Origin: Anaerolineales bacterium
Lineage (GTDB): Bacteria; Chloroflexota; Anaerolineae; Anaerolineales; Villigracilaceae
Assembly: GCA_017985935.1 (NCBI GenBank)
Contig: JAGNWT010000016.1
Coordinates: forward strand, 1 to 55,541
Length of the DNA: 55,541 nucleotides
Reading direction: 5' to 3'
Shown: in pieces, positions 9,627 through 17,301 of the stretch
Position numbering within the stretch: position 1 is the stretch's first letter
Layout: each line of letters opens with the position of its first letter
Notes under the pieces: generated by a model
Database searches by the model: none
Told to the model about the DNA's origin: nothing
The model's input: the letters and a program-made list of their open reading frames with translations, nothing else
Translations under genes and position numbers: made by a program

Positions 9627-10985
9627 ATGCCTCAAACTCAAATCTCTTGCCCGCGCTGCCGACAAATGATCGCAGCCAACGTCGAACAGCTTTTCGATGT
9701 CACCCATGACCCCGCCTCCAAACAGCGATTGCTGAGCGGGCAATCCAACCATGCGCGCTGTCCGCACTGCGGGTATGACGGACGCCTTTCCACTCCCATT
9801 GTTTACCACGACAACGAGAAGGAATTGCTCCTCACCTATTTTCCGCCCGAACTGGGGCTGCCCCTCAACGAGCAGGAAAAGTTGATCGGACCCTTGATCA
9901 AGCAGGTCATGGACAGGCTTCCGCCTGAGAAACGCAAGGGATACCTCCTCAAGCCCACTGCAAACTTCACCTACGAATCCATGATGGAGACCATTCTCAA
10001 CAAGGATGGCATCTCCTCCGAGATGCTCAAGGCACAGCAGGAGCGGGTGATGCTGATCGAGAAGCTGCTCCAGATGACCTCGCCCGATGCGCGGCTGGAA
10101 ATGATCCGCCAGAACGAAAAAAATATCGATGAGCAGTTCTTCAGTCTGTTCAGCCGCATCGCGCAGAACGCCATGCAAAGCGGACAGGAACCCATTGCGC
10201 GCGCGCTGATCGATCTGCAAAAACAGCTTTTGGATGAAACCGCTTTCGGACGTCAGTTAAAGGAATCGGTCGCCGAAGTGGAAACCGCCCAAAAGATCCT
10301 GCAGGATGCCGGGCAGACCCTGACCCGCGAGAAACTGCTGGACTTTGTCATCGAGTCAACGAACGATGCCCGCATCCGCGCTTATGTTTCCCTCGCACGC
10401 GGCGGCATGGATTACACCTTCTTCCAAAACTTAAGCGACCGAATCGAAAAGTCCACGGGCGAAGAAAAAGCCAAACTGGAATCCATCCGCGAGAAACTTT
10501 TGGGATTTACCGCCGAGGTGGATAAACAGCTTGAGGCACGCTTCAAGCAAGCCCAGGACTTTGTGGAAACCCTGCTGAAGCAGGAAGATGTTGAAAAAGC
10601 CACCCGTGATAATATCGAAGCTTTTTCACAAGATGCCTTTGAAGTGGTCAATCAGTTACTGCGCCAGGCTTCAGAGAAGAACGATTACACCATGATGGGC
10701 AAACTGCAAAAAATGGTACAGGTCTTGCAGGAAGCCAGCGCCCCCCCGCCAGAGATCGCGTTCATCGAGCAGCTTCTGCAAACGCCGAACAACGAAGCCG
10801 TTGAGCAGATGCTGAGCGAGAACGACGAGATGGTCAACCAGCAGTTCGTGGAAGCCTTGAGCGGGTTGATCGCCCAGATCGAATCACAGGGCGATAGCAA
10901 TCCTGAGGCGCAAGCCATGAGCGGCAAACTCAGCGAGATCTACAAAGTTGCGCTAAAGCGCGTAATGAAAAAGAATATGGGATAA
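9627..10985 (+). CDS. CpXC-domain protein
   Basis: 452 aa. The N-terminus is a CpXC zinc-ribbon-like domain: CPRCRQ at 9-14 and CPHCGYDG near 46-53, followed by the Y-x-P-PELG region. The remainder is mostly charged alpha-helix with coiled-coil character and no membrane segment. The CpXC family has no firmly assigned function. The gene is followed directly by an intrinsic terminator shared with the convergent gene. The start lies 74 bp after pepF; no strong ribosome-binding site precedes it. Confidence 0.8.
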   Translation: MPQTQISCPRCRQMIAANVEQLFDVTHDPASKQRLLSGQSNHARCPHCGYDGRLSTPIVYHDNEKELLLTYFPPELGLPLNEQEKLIGPLIKQVMDRLPPEKRKGYLLKPTANFTYESMMETILNKDGISSEMLKAQQERVMLIEKLLQMTSPDARLEMIRQNEKNIDEQFFSLFSRIAQNAMQSGQEPIARALIDLQKQLLDETAFGRQLKESVAEVETAQKILQDAGQTLTREKLLDFVIESTNDARIRAYVSLARGGMDYTFFQNLSDRIEKSTGEEKAKLESIREKLLGFTAEVDKQLEARFKQAQDFVETLLKQEDVEKATRDNIEAFSQDAFEVVNQLLRQASEKNDYTMMGKLQKMVQVLQEASAPPPEIAFIEQLLQTPNNEAVEQMLSENDEMVNQQFVEALSGLIAQIESQGDSNPEAQAMSGKLSEIYKVALKRVMKKNMG

Positions 10986-11017
10986 AAAAACGGGTTCCGA
11001 ATGGAACCCGTTTTTTT
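10984..11017. terminator. Bidirectional intrinsic terminator
   Basis: The hairpin AAAAACGGGTTCC / GGAACCCGTTTTT with a 4-nt loop sits between the convergent CpXC and deacetylase genes. It has an A run on one side and a T run on the other, so it can serve both. The stop codon of the minus-strand gene (11016-11018) is inside the T run. Confidence 0.9.
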
Positions 11018-11825
11018 ATCTTAGTCCTTCAAAGAGGTCGGTCTCTGGCTTCCTGCCCCCGTTGACCAGACTGAAAGCGCGGTAGAAAGTTCCCTGCATG
11101 GCAAGCACAGCGGCAGCGGATTCCTGGGGCATTTCAGCCAGCGCGCCAATGGTGGGCATTTGACTCTGATGACAGCGAATGGCGCGCCACGCGGCAGAGC
11201 AATGCTCTGCCATGTCTATGCGGGTGGTGATCATCCAATCCTTCCAAGGAAATTCGCCACGGAGTTGGTCATCCACGGGGAAGGTCATGTCGCCCACAAA
11301 AGGCGCGACGAGGTTGATGAAACTTTCGCCATCCACCATGTAATACAATTTTGAAACGCGATGTGAAGGGAGGTTGGCAGAGTCTTTATAGTTTGAATCC
11401 GCGGAGCAAACGATGGCGGCAGAAGTGAACTGCCCAATGGCGATGTGATCAGGGTGCCCATAATTCCCATCAGGCGGGAAGGTGACGATCACCTGCGGCT
11501 TGATCCTGCGGATGTGAGTGACGATCCGTCCGATGGCTTCAGCGTGATCCGCATGGTCTACATCGCCATCAATGTAATCAAGAAAATACAACCCGCTCAT
11601 TCCAAGTTCATTGACCGCTGCAGTCAACTCTTTTTCGCGGAGTTGGCCGAGCATGCTCAAGCCAGGATTCTGCTCCTCGGGGCCGAACCAGCCCCGCTCG
11701 CCGCGTGAAGCGCAGATGAGGTGAGTCTCCACTCCCTCGGCAGAATACTTCGCCAACGTCCCACCCATCCCCATTGATTCATCATCTGGATGGGCAAAGA
11801 CAGCCAGTAATTTCAGGTCAGACAT
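11016..11825 (-). CDS. LmbE/PIG-L family deacetylase
   Basis: 269 aa. AHPDDE near residues 11-16 is the signature of zinc-dependent LmbE/PIG-L N-acetylglucosaminyl deacetylases (MshB, BshB relatives), supported by the later GHPDH motif. Substrates in the family include GlcNAc-inositol, GlcNAc-malate and glycolipids; the one used here cannot be told from sequence. It is the last gene of a three-gene minus-strand unit, 9 bp after the preceding stop. Confidence 0.9.
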   Translation of the reverse strand: MSDLKLLAVFAHPDDESMGMGGTLAKYSAEGVETHLICASRGERGWFGPEEQNPGLSMLGQLREKELTAAVNELGMSGLYFLDYIDGDVDHADHAEAIGRIVTHIRRIKPQVIVTFPPDGNYGHPDHIAIGQFTSAAIVCSADSNYKDSANLPSHRVSKLYYMVDGESFINLVAPFVGDMTFPVDDQLRGEFPWKDWMITTRIDMAEHCSAAWRAIRCHQSQMPTIGALAEMPQESAAAVLAMQGTFYRAFSLVNGGRKPETDLFEGLR

Positions 11826-11834
11826 ATTGGGAAT

Positions 11835-12308
11835 TTATCGCTCGGAAACTTTTTGCAGGGTCTCGACGGTGATGTTAAACGCCTTGGCAAAACCCGCGAC
11901 GAATCTTCCGCCTTTCGGCTTGATACGCCAAAAATTAAAGTCGTCCAGCTTGAATAATTGCTCGGCTTCAGGAAACCGATCGAGATACGCTTTCTTGAGC
12001 GGAGTGTAACCCGGCTCGCCGTTCTCGATCATCTCTGCGGTGCCATAAATGGAGACCCGTCCCAGCGTCTGCGGGTCGGCGCGCCCGTCATCCACCTCGG
12101 AGATCAGCAAGCCGATATGTTTGTCCTTTTGCATATCGACCGTGTGCTGTGCCAGTTTGCTGATATGAAGGTAGAACAAAGAGAAGTCATCGGCCGCAAT
12201 GTAGGCAACCATTGAAACCCGCGGAGCGTTATCCCGCAGGGTGCCAAGGGAGGCAAGGCGGGAGTTGCGGATGATCTGAGCGAGAAGCTTTTCTGATTGC
12301 GCATCCAT
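11835..12308 (-). CDS. Pyridoxamine 5'-phosphate oxidase-like split-barrel protein
   Basis: 157 aa with the pattern of FMN-binding split-barrel (PNPOx/HugZ-like) proteins: LGTLRDNAPRVSMVAY near the start, then strands with LHISKLAQHTVDMQ and ISEVDDGRADP. It could be a flavin- or heme-handling stress protein; the substrate is unknown. GGGGAG 8 nt upstream sets the start. It lies 5 bp after the FHA gene and 9 bp before the deacetylase, so the three genes are probably co-transcribed. Confidence 0.8.
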   Translation of the reverse strand: MDAQSEKLLAQIIRNSRLASLGTLRDNAPRVSMVAYIAADDFSLFYLHISKLAQHTVDMQKDKHIGLLISEVDDGRADPQTLGRVSIYGTAEMIENGEPGYTPLKKAYLDRFPEAEQLFKLDDFNFWRIKPKGGRFVAGFAKAFNITVETLQKVSER

Positions 12309-12313
12309 GATGT

Positions 12314-12970
12314 TTACTCCCCGATCGTTGGGTTATCCAGCCGCACGCCATGTCCGCGCACGGTATCAATGTATTGGTGGGTTGGGTCAAGCGAAGCCAG
12401 ACGGTCTCGCAGGCGGCGGATCAGAGCGTCTAGTGCCTGATCTGAAACCCCGGCCATTTGCTCTTCTCCCCACACCACCGTGACCAACTCGGCGCGGCTA
12501 ATGACCTGTCCCTGCCTTTCGTACAACATCCATAACAGCTTGAATTGCTGAGCCGATAACGGCGGGTTGACCTGTTGTTGGTTGACCCACACGCGGCGTG
12601 ACTTCTGGTCCATGAGCAAACGCCCTGACCGCACACCGTTTTCTGCGAGAGGCATGGTGGCATCAGAGGTGAGGAAGAGCAATTGCTGGGCAAGCGCAAT
12701 ACCCAACAGATCGCCGTCTTGCAAAATGACCGGTCCGGTCAATTCCGTGCCGTTGTGATTCGTTCCATTTTTGCTGCCCAGATCCTCGATGGTCACACCT
12801 TCGGGAGTGGGAGTGATACGCGCATGAAAGCGGGATACCTGCCTGTCTTGCACATTGATCTCACAAGTGGGGTCACGCCCCACCATCAGGGTGTGAGTTA
12901 AAGACCAACGCTGCCCCTTAAGCGGCCCATCCTGAGCAATGAGAATTGGAAAATCTTCTTCTTGATCCAT
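12314..12970 (-). CDS. FHA domain protein with C-terminal winged-helix DNA-binding domain
   Basis: 218 aa. Residues about 20-95 form a forkhead-associated domain (MVGRDPTCEINV, VSRFHARI, DLGSKNGT), which binds phosphothreonine peptides. Residues about 120-215 form an OmpR-type winged helix (LSAQQFKLLWMLYERQGQVISR through VDTVRGHGVRL). The protein therefore resembles a transcription factor controlled by Ser/Thr phosphorylation. The divergent neighbour at 13207 is a Ser/Thr kinase, an obvious candidate partner (inference). GAGG upstream supports ATG 12970. Confidence 0.9.
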   Translation of the reverse strand: MDQEEDFPILIAQDGPLKGQRWSLTHTLMVGRDPTCEINVQDRQVSRFHARITPTPEGVTIEDLGSKNGTNHNGTELTGPVILQDGDLLGIALAQQLLFLTSDATMPLAENGVRSGRLLMDQKSRRVWVNQQQVNPPLSAQQFKLLWMLYERQGQVISRAELVTVVWGEEQMAGVSDQALDALIRRLRDRLASLDPTHQYIDTVRGHGVRLDNPTIGE

Positions 12971-13206
12971 AATCGCCTCAATGAAAATTGAATAATAAAT
13001 TAAGTAGAAACCCGCATCAAATAAAACCTGCCTGAGATCCTTGCGGTAATAATGAATTTGTCTGGATATTTATTCGGCTTTCCAGTACAAAAGACGTTTA
13101 TAATATAGCAGAAAAGTGTAAATCTGTGCATAGCCGTTGGTACTTCTAATGGTCTTAATATCCTGAGTGATACACGCCGAAAATATCACTTCCTTAAGAC
13201 AGGCAT
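12971..13206. promoter_or_regulatory. Divergent promoter region, FHA regulator and Ser/Thr kinase
   Basis: A 236-bp AT-rich region with no ORF. TATAAT at 13099-13104 on the plus strand is the best -10 candidate for the kinase, about 100 nt before its ATG. No riboswitch or clear operator palindrome was recognised. Confidence 0.45.
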
Positions 13207-14232
13207 ATGATTTACACAGACCCAATAAGGAGAAGATTGCCCCAATCGTTAAAGAAAGGGGAGATCCTGCGTGACCGCTACAAGATCCGGGAACAGATCG
13301 GACAGGGCGGCACTGGCAGCATTTACCTTGCCGAAGATACCCGTCTGGAAGGTAGATTATGCGCGCTCAAAGAAGTAGAGCACAATCAGGCTCTCCCAAC
13401 CGAGGTGTTTGAGCAGGCCCGCGAACAATTCTTTCGTGAGGCTTCTGTTCTCGCGCGTCTTGATCACCCCAACCTGCCCAAGGTGTCGGATTACTTTTCG
13501 GTCAATACCCGCGATTACCTGGTGATGGATTACGTGCCGGGCAAGGACCTGCGCGAGCGCATGCAGGAGGCGCGGCGCAACAAGTCCTTTATCTCCGAGA
13601 ACGAGATCCTGCGCTGGGCAGTGCAGATCGCAGATGCGCTCAACTACCTGCACAATCAGGAACCACCCATCATTCACCGCGACATTAAGCCTAGCAACCT
13701 AAAGATCACGCCGAGCGGATTGATCAAACTGGTGGATTTTGGCCTGGTGAAGATCATGGCGCCCAACGAAGTGACCATCACCATCATTCAAGGTCAAGGC
13801 ACGGCGCTGTACACTCCGCTTGAACAGTATGGCGGCGACGATACACACACCGATATCCGCGCGGATATTTTTTCCTTTGGAGCCACACTTTACAACCTGG
13901 TAACGAACGAAGCGCCCGCCGAAGCGCGCAAGCGCTTCTTAAGCACCCGAAGTCTGACACCGCCTCGAGAGATCAATCCCAACTTGAGTCCGCGTGTGGA
14001 AAAAGCCATTCTTTGGGCCATGTCATTACATCCCGATGACCGCCCCAAGACTGTGATCGAGCTCAGAGAAGCTTTGCTTGGCAAAAAAGAAATTCCCGAG
14101 CGGGACGATCTTTCACGACCCGGATACGACATGGACATGAGTTCATTTTCGCTCTACGCGCAGGAACAGATCGCGGGCTATGCCGCAGTAGGATTGTTCT
14201 TGATCGGACTGGTCATCACTTTGCTGAGGTAA
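13207..14232 (+). CDS. Membrane-tethered eukaryote-like Ser/Thr protein kinase
   Basis: 341 aa. The kinase domain spans about residues 24-290: glycine loop IGQGGTGSIYLAE, catalytic Lys in CALKEVE, catalytic loop HRDIKPSN, and metal-binding DFGLVK. A C-terminal hydrophobic segment at about 320-340 would anchor it with the kinase in the cytosol and almost nothing outside, so there is no PASTA-like sensor. It is divergent from the FHA-winged helix gene, a plausible substrate (inference). Its stop abuts the stop of the convergent ttuA gene with no gap. Confidence 0.92.
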   Translation: MIYTDPIRRRLPQSLKKGEILRDRYKIREQIGQGGTGSIYLAEDTRLEGRLCALKEVEHNQALPTEVFEQAREQFFREASVLARLDHPNLPKVSDYFSVNTRDYLVMDYVPGKDLRERMQEARRNKSFISENEILRWAVQIADALNYLHNQEPPIIHRDIKPSNLKITPSGLIKLVDFGLVKIMAPNEVTITIIQGQGTALYTPLEQYGGDDTHTDIRADIFSFGATLYNLVTNEAPAEARKRFLSTRSLTPPREINPNLSPRVEKAILWAMSLHPDDRPKTVIELREALLGKKEIPERDDLSRPGYDMDMSSFSLYAQEQIAGYAAVGLFLIGLVITLLR

Positions 14233-15174
14233 TTACTCGGCAGCCGTTTGGGTCTGCGATTTTTCGATCATTCTGCAAAATGAACACTTTCCAGGCGCGG
14301 AGGTGGGTTGACCGCACTGGGTGCATGGATGCAGATGCGCCTGTTCCAGGTTTTGTTCCTTAAATAATTTCCCGCTCTTTTTTGCTTCAAGAAAATTCAA
14401 ATAGAAGATCAATTTCGCGCCGGGGCGCGCCGTCTCTAATTGATTAAGTGATTCTTTGTAAAAAATGGATTGCGAGCCATCTGCGTAGGGACACTCTTCG
14501 TAGATGTACTCGATGCCGCGCGCGAGGGCATAGACAGTCATCTCACGCTCGTAGAAACGACATAACGGCTTGACCTTGCGTGCCAATCCATCGGTGCCGG
14601 GCAGGACAGGCCCCTGACGCAAAAGGTAATCGCTTGACCAGGACAGGGTGTTGCCAAACAACACAGCCGCTTCATCGTCCAGATTATGCCCGGTGGCGAG
14701 AACATCATAGCCAAGATCGCGAGCGACCCGATTCATCTCGTGACGTTTGGCAAGTCCGCAAACGGAGCACGGCTTGCCATGTCCGCGATAGCTGACCTGC
14801 GAAAGCACGGGGATGGAATTTCCGTATTCCTTTTCGATATCGACCACATGCAATTTTAGATTATTCTGGCTGGCGAATTTCTCTGTCAGCCGCTGGGACT
14901 CGTGCGAGTAATCAATGCCGCCATCAATGCCCAGACCGAGATAAATCCCATCAGCCTGGTAACCGAGCCGTACGAGAATATCCCACAGCGACAGGGAGTC
15001 TTTTCCACCTGAAACCGCCACGAGGATCTTCTCTTCGCGCGTGAACATTCCATATTTTTTGATGAAGCGTTCAGTTTGTTCGGGGATCCATTGCAGATAG
15101 TGGTCTTTGCACAAAGCCAGTTTGTGCTGGCGCATGTGAATGGATGCTTTTTTTTCGCAATTATTGCATCTCAT
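14233..15174 (-). CDS. ttuA: TtuA/NcsA-type tRNA thiolation enzyme
   Basis: 313 aa. The N-terminal zinc finger uses C3, C6, C22 and H25; the PP-loop ATP pyrophosphatase motif SGGKDS is at 55-60. C136, C139 and C228 match the three cysteines that hold the Fe-S cluster in this family, and a second zinc finger (CTQC...CSFC) lies at the C-terminus. TtuA adenylates and thiolates U54 in the tRNA T-loop with sulfur from a ubiquitin-like carrier; the related NcsA acts on U34, so the target base is uncertain. It lies 2 bp after the ubiquitin-like gene, strong support for a TtuB-TtuA unit. Confidence 0.85.
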   Translation of the reverse strand: MRCNNCEKKASIHMRQHKLALCKDHYLQWIPEQTERFIKKYGMFTREEKILVAVSGGKDSLSLWDILVRLGYQADGIYLGLGIDGGIDYSHESQRLTEKFASQNNLKLHVVDIEKEYGNSIPVLSQVSYRGHGKPCSVCGLAKRHEMNRVARDLGYDVLATGHNLDDEAAVLFGNTLSWSSDYLLRQGPVLPGTDGLARKVKPLCRFYEREMTVYALARGIEYIYEECPYADGSQSIFYKESLNQLETARPGAKLIFYLNFLEAKKSGKLFKEQNLEQAHLHPCTQCGQPTSAPGKCSFCRMIEKSQTQTAAE

Positions 15175-15176
15175 GG

Positions 15177-15380
15177 TTACGACCCCGCTCCCCCGGAGAT
15201 GACCGCGACCAACTTCACCACATCGCCATCATGCAGAATCTCATCATCTGTAAGCAGGTCACCGTCCCGCACTGCAATGACGGATTCAGGCACGATATTA
15301 TTTTTCTTCAACGCATCCACCAGGGCCATTCCCGGGCGGACTTCATATTCCTTGTCTCGCAAGATCAATTTCACAGCCAT
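15177..15380 (-). CDS. ttuB: MoaD/ThiS/TtuB-like ubiquitin-fold sulfur carrier
   Basis: 67 aa with a beta-grasp fold pattern (VKLILRDKEYEVRPG, HDGDVVKLVAVISGG). The C-terminal Gly-Gly that would carry the thiocarboxylate is at 63-64 but is followed by Ala-Gly-Ser, so activation may need trimming. It is next to ttuA, so tRNA thiolation is more likely than molybdopterin or thiamine synthesis. A longer in-frame start at 15458 runs into the repeat array; ATG 15380 has TTAAGGAG 6 nt upstream and is preferred. An extended -10 TGATAAAAT (minus strand, hexamer 15404-15409) gives it its own promoter downstream of the tRNA repeats. Confidence 0.82.
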   Translation of the reverse strand: MAVKLILRDKEYEVRPGMALVDALKKNNIVPESVIAVRDGDLLTDDEILHDGDVVKLVAVISGGAGS

Positions 15381-15403
15381 GACTAACTCCTTAAAGTGCG
15401 TGG

Positions 15404-15411
15404 ATTTTATC
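15404..15411 (-). promoter_or_regulatory. Extended -10 box for ttuBA
   Basis: On the minus strand TGATAAAAT lies 23 nt upstream of the ttuB ATG, with its ribosome-binding site between them. No good -35 was found; the TG extension can compensate. The box lies just downstream of the tandem terminator array. Confidence 0.45.
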
Positions 15412-15489
15412 ACGCTGAACAAAGTTAGCTCATTGGAAAGGAGGGATTCGAATCTCATCCCCTTAATGGGGACACTCGGCGGAAAACAA

Positions 15490-15516
15490 AAAGCCCAACC
15501 TAAGCGGCTGGACTTT
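15490..15516 (-). terminator. Array terminator 1 (distal from tRNA)
   Basis: On the minus strand AAAGTCCAGCC / GGTTGGGCTTT with loop GCTTA, followed by TTGTTTTCC. This is an 11-bp stem with two G-U pairs. Confidence 0.75.
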
Positions 15517-15576
15517 CAGCGGAGAGGGAGGGATTCGAATCTCATCCCCTTAATGGGGACACTCGGCGGAAAACAA

Positions 15577-15603
15577 AAAGCCCAACCTGAGCGGCTGGGC
15601 TTT
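15577..15603 (-). terminator. Array terminator 2
   Basis: On the minus strand AAAGCCCAGCC / GGTTGGGCTTT with loop GCTCA and a T-rich tail. It is 87 bp from the first array terminator. Confidence 0.8.
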
Positions 15604-15662
15604 CAGCGGAGAGAGAGGATTCGAATCTCATCCCCTTAATGGGGGCGTTCGGCGGAAAACAA

Positions 15663-15689
15663 AAAGCCCAACCTGAGCGGCTGGGCTTT
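15663..15689 (-). terminator. Array terminator 3
   Basis: Same hairpin as array terminator 2, 86 bp further toward the tRNA. Confidence 0.8.
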
Positions 15690-15748
15690 CAGCGGAGAGG
15701 GAGGGATTCGAATCTCATCCCCTCAATGGGGACGCTCAGCGGAAACAA

Positions 15749-15775
15749 AAAGCCCAACCTAAGCGGCTGGACTTT
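15749..15775 (-). terminator. Array terminator 4, directly after tRNA-Ser
   Basis: Starts only 4 nt beyond the tRNA 3' end on the minus strand. The stem AAAGTCCAGCC / GGTTGGGCTTT has a T-rich tail. It is the natural terminator of the tRNA transcript and probably the parent of the array. Confidence 0.8.
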
Positions 15776-15778
15776 CAG

Positions 15779-15865
15779 CGGAGAGGGAGGGATTCGAACC
15801 CTCGGTGGACCGGAGCCCACAACGGTTTTCGAGACCGTCCCATTCAACCACTCTGGCACCTCCCC
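15779..15865 (-). tRNA. tRNA-Ser(CGA)
   Basis: 87 nt. The acceptor arms GGGGAGG / CCTCTCC pair with one G-U. The anticodon stem ACGGT / ACCGT encloses the loop CTCGAAA, anticodon CGA. A long variable arm is present as expected for class II tRNA, and the T-arm is GAGGG-TTCGAAT-CCCTC. The discriminator base is G, as in serine tRNAs. CCA is not encoded. The minus-strand TATAAT at 15887-15892 is a likely promoter. Confidence 0.95.
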
Positions 15866-15886
15866 AATATTTCTGAAGCGGGCGAG

Positions 15887-15892
15887 ATTATA
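15887..15892 (-). promoter_or_regulatory. -10 box of tRNA-Ser
   Basis: TATAAT on the minus strand, 21 nt upstream of the mature tRNA 5' end. No consensus -35 is obvious. The box lies 15 bp beyond the stop codon of the preceding nuclease gene. Confidence 0.5.
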
Positions 15893-15906
15893 ACCGAAAA
15901 ATCTTG

Positions 15907-17301
15907 CTATAACTCCACGCTCTCATGCAGGTCTGGATAATGTACGCGGTTCAAATTTCGCTCGTTCAACAAGCCTTTCAAGGTTGTAGCTTGTTTTTCT
16001 TCACCGTGAACCAGGAAGATCTGCTTCACCGTATCCTTCACTCCCATGGCGTATTTGACCAGCAAATCCTGCCCGGCGTGACCGGAAAGACCGCCAATGG
16101 TCGCCACATCACACTTGCGCTTATACACTTCACCAAAGATATTCACCTGAGGCTCACGGTCTGCCAGCCTGCGCCCCATTGTATTGGGAGCCTGCCATGA
16201 GACAATGCAGATGGTGTTCTTGGGATTTTCAATATTATTGCGGATGTGATGCACAATGCGTCCTGTTTCCGCCATGCCTGAAGCTGAGATGATGACCATC
16301 GGGTCGGTACGTTCGTTCAATGCCTTCGACTCATCAACCGTCTTCACATAGGTCAGCATCTTGAAGTCAAGTGCGGGGTGACGAGCCTCGCGCACGAACT
16401 GAGCAGTCTCCTCATCAAAACAATCCAAATGATTTTTGAAGACCTGAGTTGCATTCACCGCCAGCGGACTATCCACATACACCGGCACACGCGGAACATC
16501 TCCGTCTTCCATCATCTGGTTCAAGTTGAAAACCAACTCCTGCGTACGTCCAACCGCAAAAGCAGGGACGATTACCTTGCCGCCACGTTCCACCGTGCGC
16601 TTCACTACATCGCGAAACTCGGTATAGGCGATCTCAGGATCACTGTGAGATTTATCGCCATAGGTCGATTCCATGATCATAAAATCCGCGGCATCAGGCA
16701 AAACAGGGTCACGCAGCAAAGGCAGTTTATACCTGCCGATATCTCCTGAAAACCAAAAACGGATCTTCCTGCCCTTTTCTTCGATCTCGAGCGACACACC
16801 TGCCGAGCCAAGAATATGACCCGCATCAAAGAAGCGTGCAATCACGCCGGGGATCGGTTCGAATGCTGCACCATACGCCACGCCGCTAAACATTCCCGCA
16901 ACCTCTTCCGCGTCCTGCTCAGTGTACAGCGGTTCGATCGGGTCTTCGCCGCGCTGCGCCCGCTTTTTATTTACGAACTCGGCATCCGATTCTTGGATGC
17001 GCCCCGAGTCACGGACCATCAAACTTCCCAACTCCGCCGTGGCACGTGTGGCAAAGATCGAGCCTTCAAATCCATGCTTCACAAGGTTGGGCAAATTCCC
17101 CGAATGGTCAATATGCGCATGCGATAGAATGACCGCATCCACCGAGCGGGGGTCATAACTAAAATTCAAATTGCGCGCATAGGTATCGGCGCGTTTCCCC
17201 TGATACAAACCACAATCCAACAACAGCTTCTTACCATTAATTTCCAGCAAGTGTTGGCTGCCTGTCACTGTATGAGCCGCGCCATGAAAATTAATTCGCA
17301 T
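15907..17301 (-). CDS. Beta-CASP metallo-beta-lactamase fold RNA nuclease
   Basis: 464 aa. HAHIDH at residues 61-66 is the metal-binding HxHxDH motif. The C-terminal half has the beta-CASP and RNA-specificity (RMMBL) features (IISASGMAETGRIVHHI, SGHAGQDLL, LVHGEE). It resembles bacterial relatives of CPSF73/YSH1 and is probably a cytosolic RNA endo- or exonuclease. It overlaps the RNase D gene by 11 bp, so the two RNases are likely co-translated. GGAG upstream supports ATG 17301. Confidence 0.92.
   Translation of the reverse strand: MRINFHGAAHTVTGSQHLLEINGKKLLLDCGLYQGKRADTYARNLNFSYDPRSVDAVILSHAHIDHSGNLPNLVKHGFEGSIFATRATAELGSLMVRDSGRIQESDAEFVNKKRAQRGEDPIEPLYTEQDAEEVAGMFSGVAYGAAFEPIPGVIARFFDAGHILGSAGVSLEIEEKGRKIRFWFSGDIGRYKLPLLRDPVLPDAADFMIMESTYGDKSHSDPEIAYTEFRDVVKRTVERGGKVIVPAFAVGRTQELVFNLNQMMEDGDVPRVPVYVDSPLAVNATQVFKNHLDCFDEETAQFVREARHPALDFKMLTYVKTVDESKALNERTDPMVIISASGMAETGRIVHHIRNNIENPKNTICIVSWQAPNTMGRRLADREPQVNIFGEVYKRKCDVATIGGLSGHAGQDLLVKYAMGVKDTVKQIFLVHGEEKQATTLKGLLNERNLNRVHYPDLHESVEL

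Larger units (their letters stand above)
15436..15778 (-). repeat. Four tandem 86-87 bp repeats: tRNA-Ser 3' end plus terminator
   Basis: The T-loop core GATTCGAAT recurs at 15445, 15532, 15618 and 15705, and the real tRNA T-loop is at 15791, giving spacings of 87, 86, 87 and 86. Each unit holds a copy of the last ~20 nt of the tRNA (acceptor 3' strand and T-arm 3' half, plus strand GGAGAGGGAGGGATTCGAA), a short CCCC-TTAAT-GGGG hairpin and a terminator hairpin. The 5' half of the T-arm is not conserved, so no unit encodes a full tRNA. The array lies directly 3' of tRNA-Ser and before ttuB, all on the minus strand. The unit farthest from the tRNA is slightly degenerate. Confidence 0.92.

Noticed and set aside
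9627..10985. CpXC protein as a chaperone or Hsp33-like redox switch
   Set aside because: Only two CxxC pairs at the N-terminus are visible and the rest does not match Hsp33.
15436..15893. Open reading frames repeating a GGKQKAQPERLGFQRR-like peptide, and a CRISPR-like regular spacing
   Set aside because: The frames only reflect the 86-87 bp nucleotide repeat on the opposite strand. The units are nearly identical throughout with no variable spacers, and they contain tRNA 3' sequence and terminators, so this is neither a gene nor a CRISPR array.
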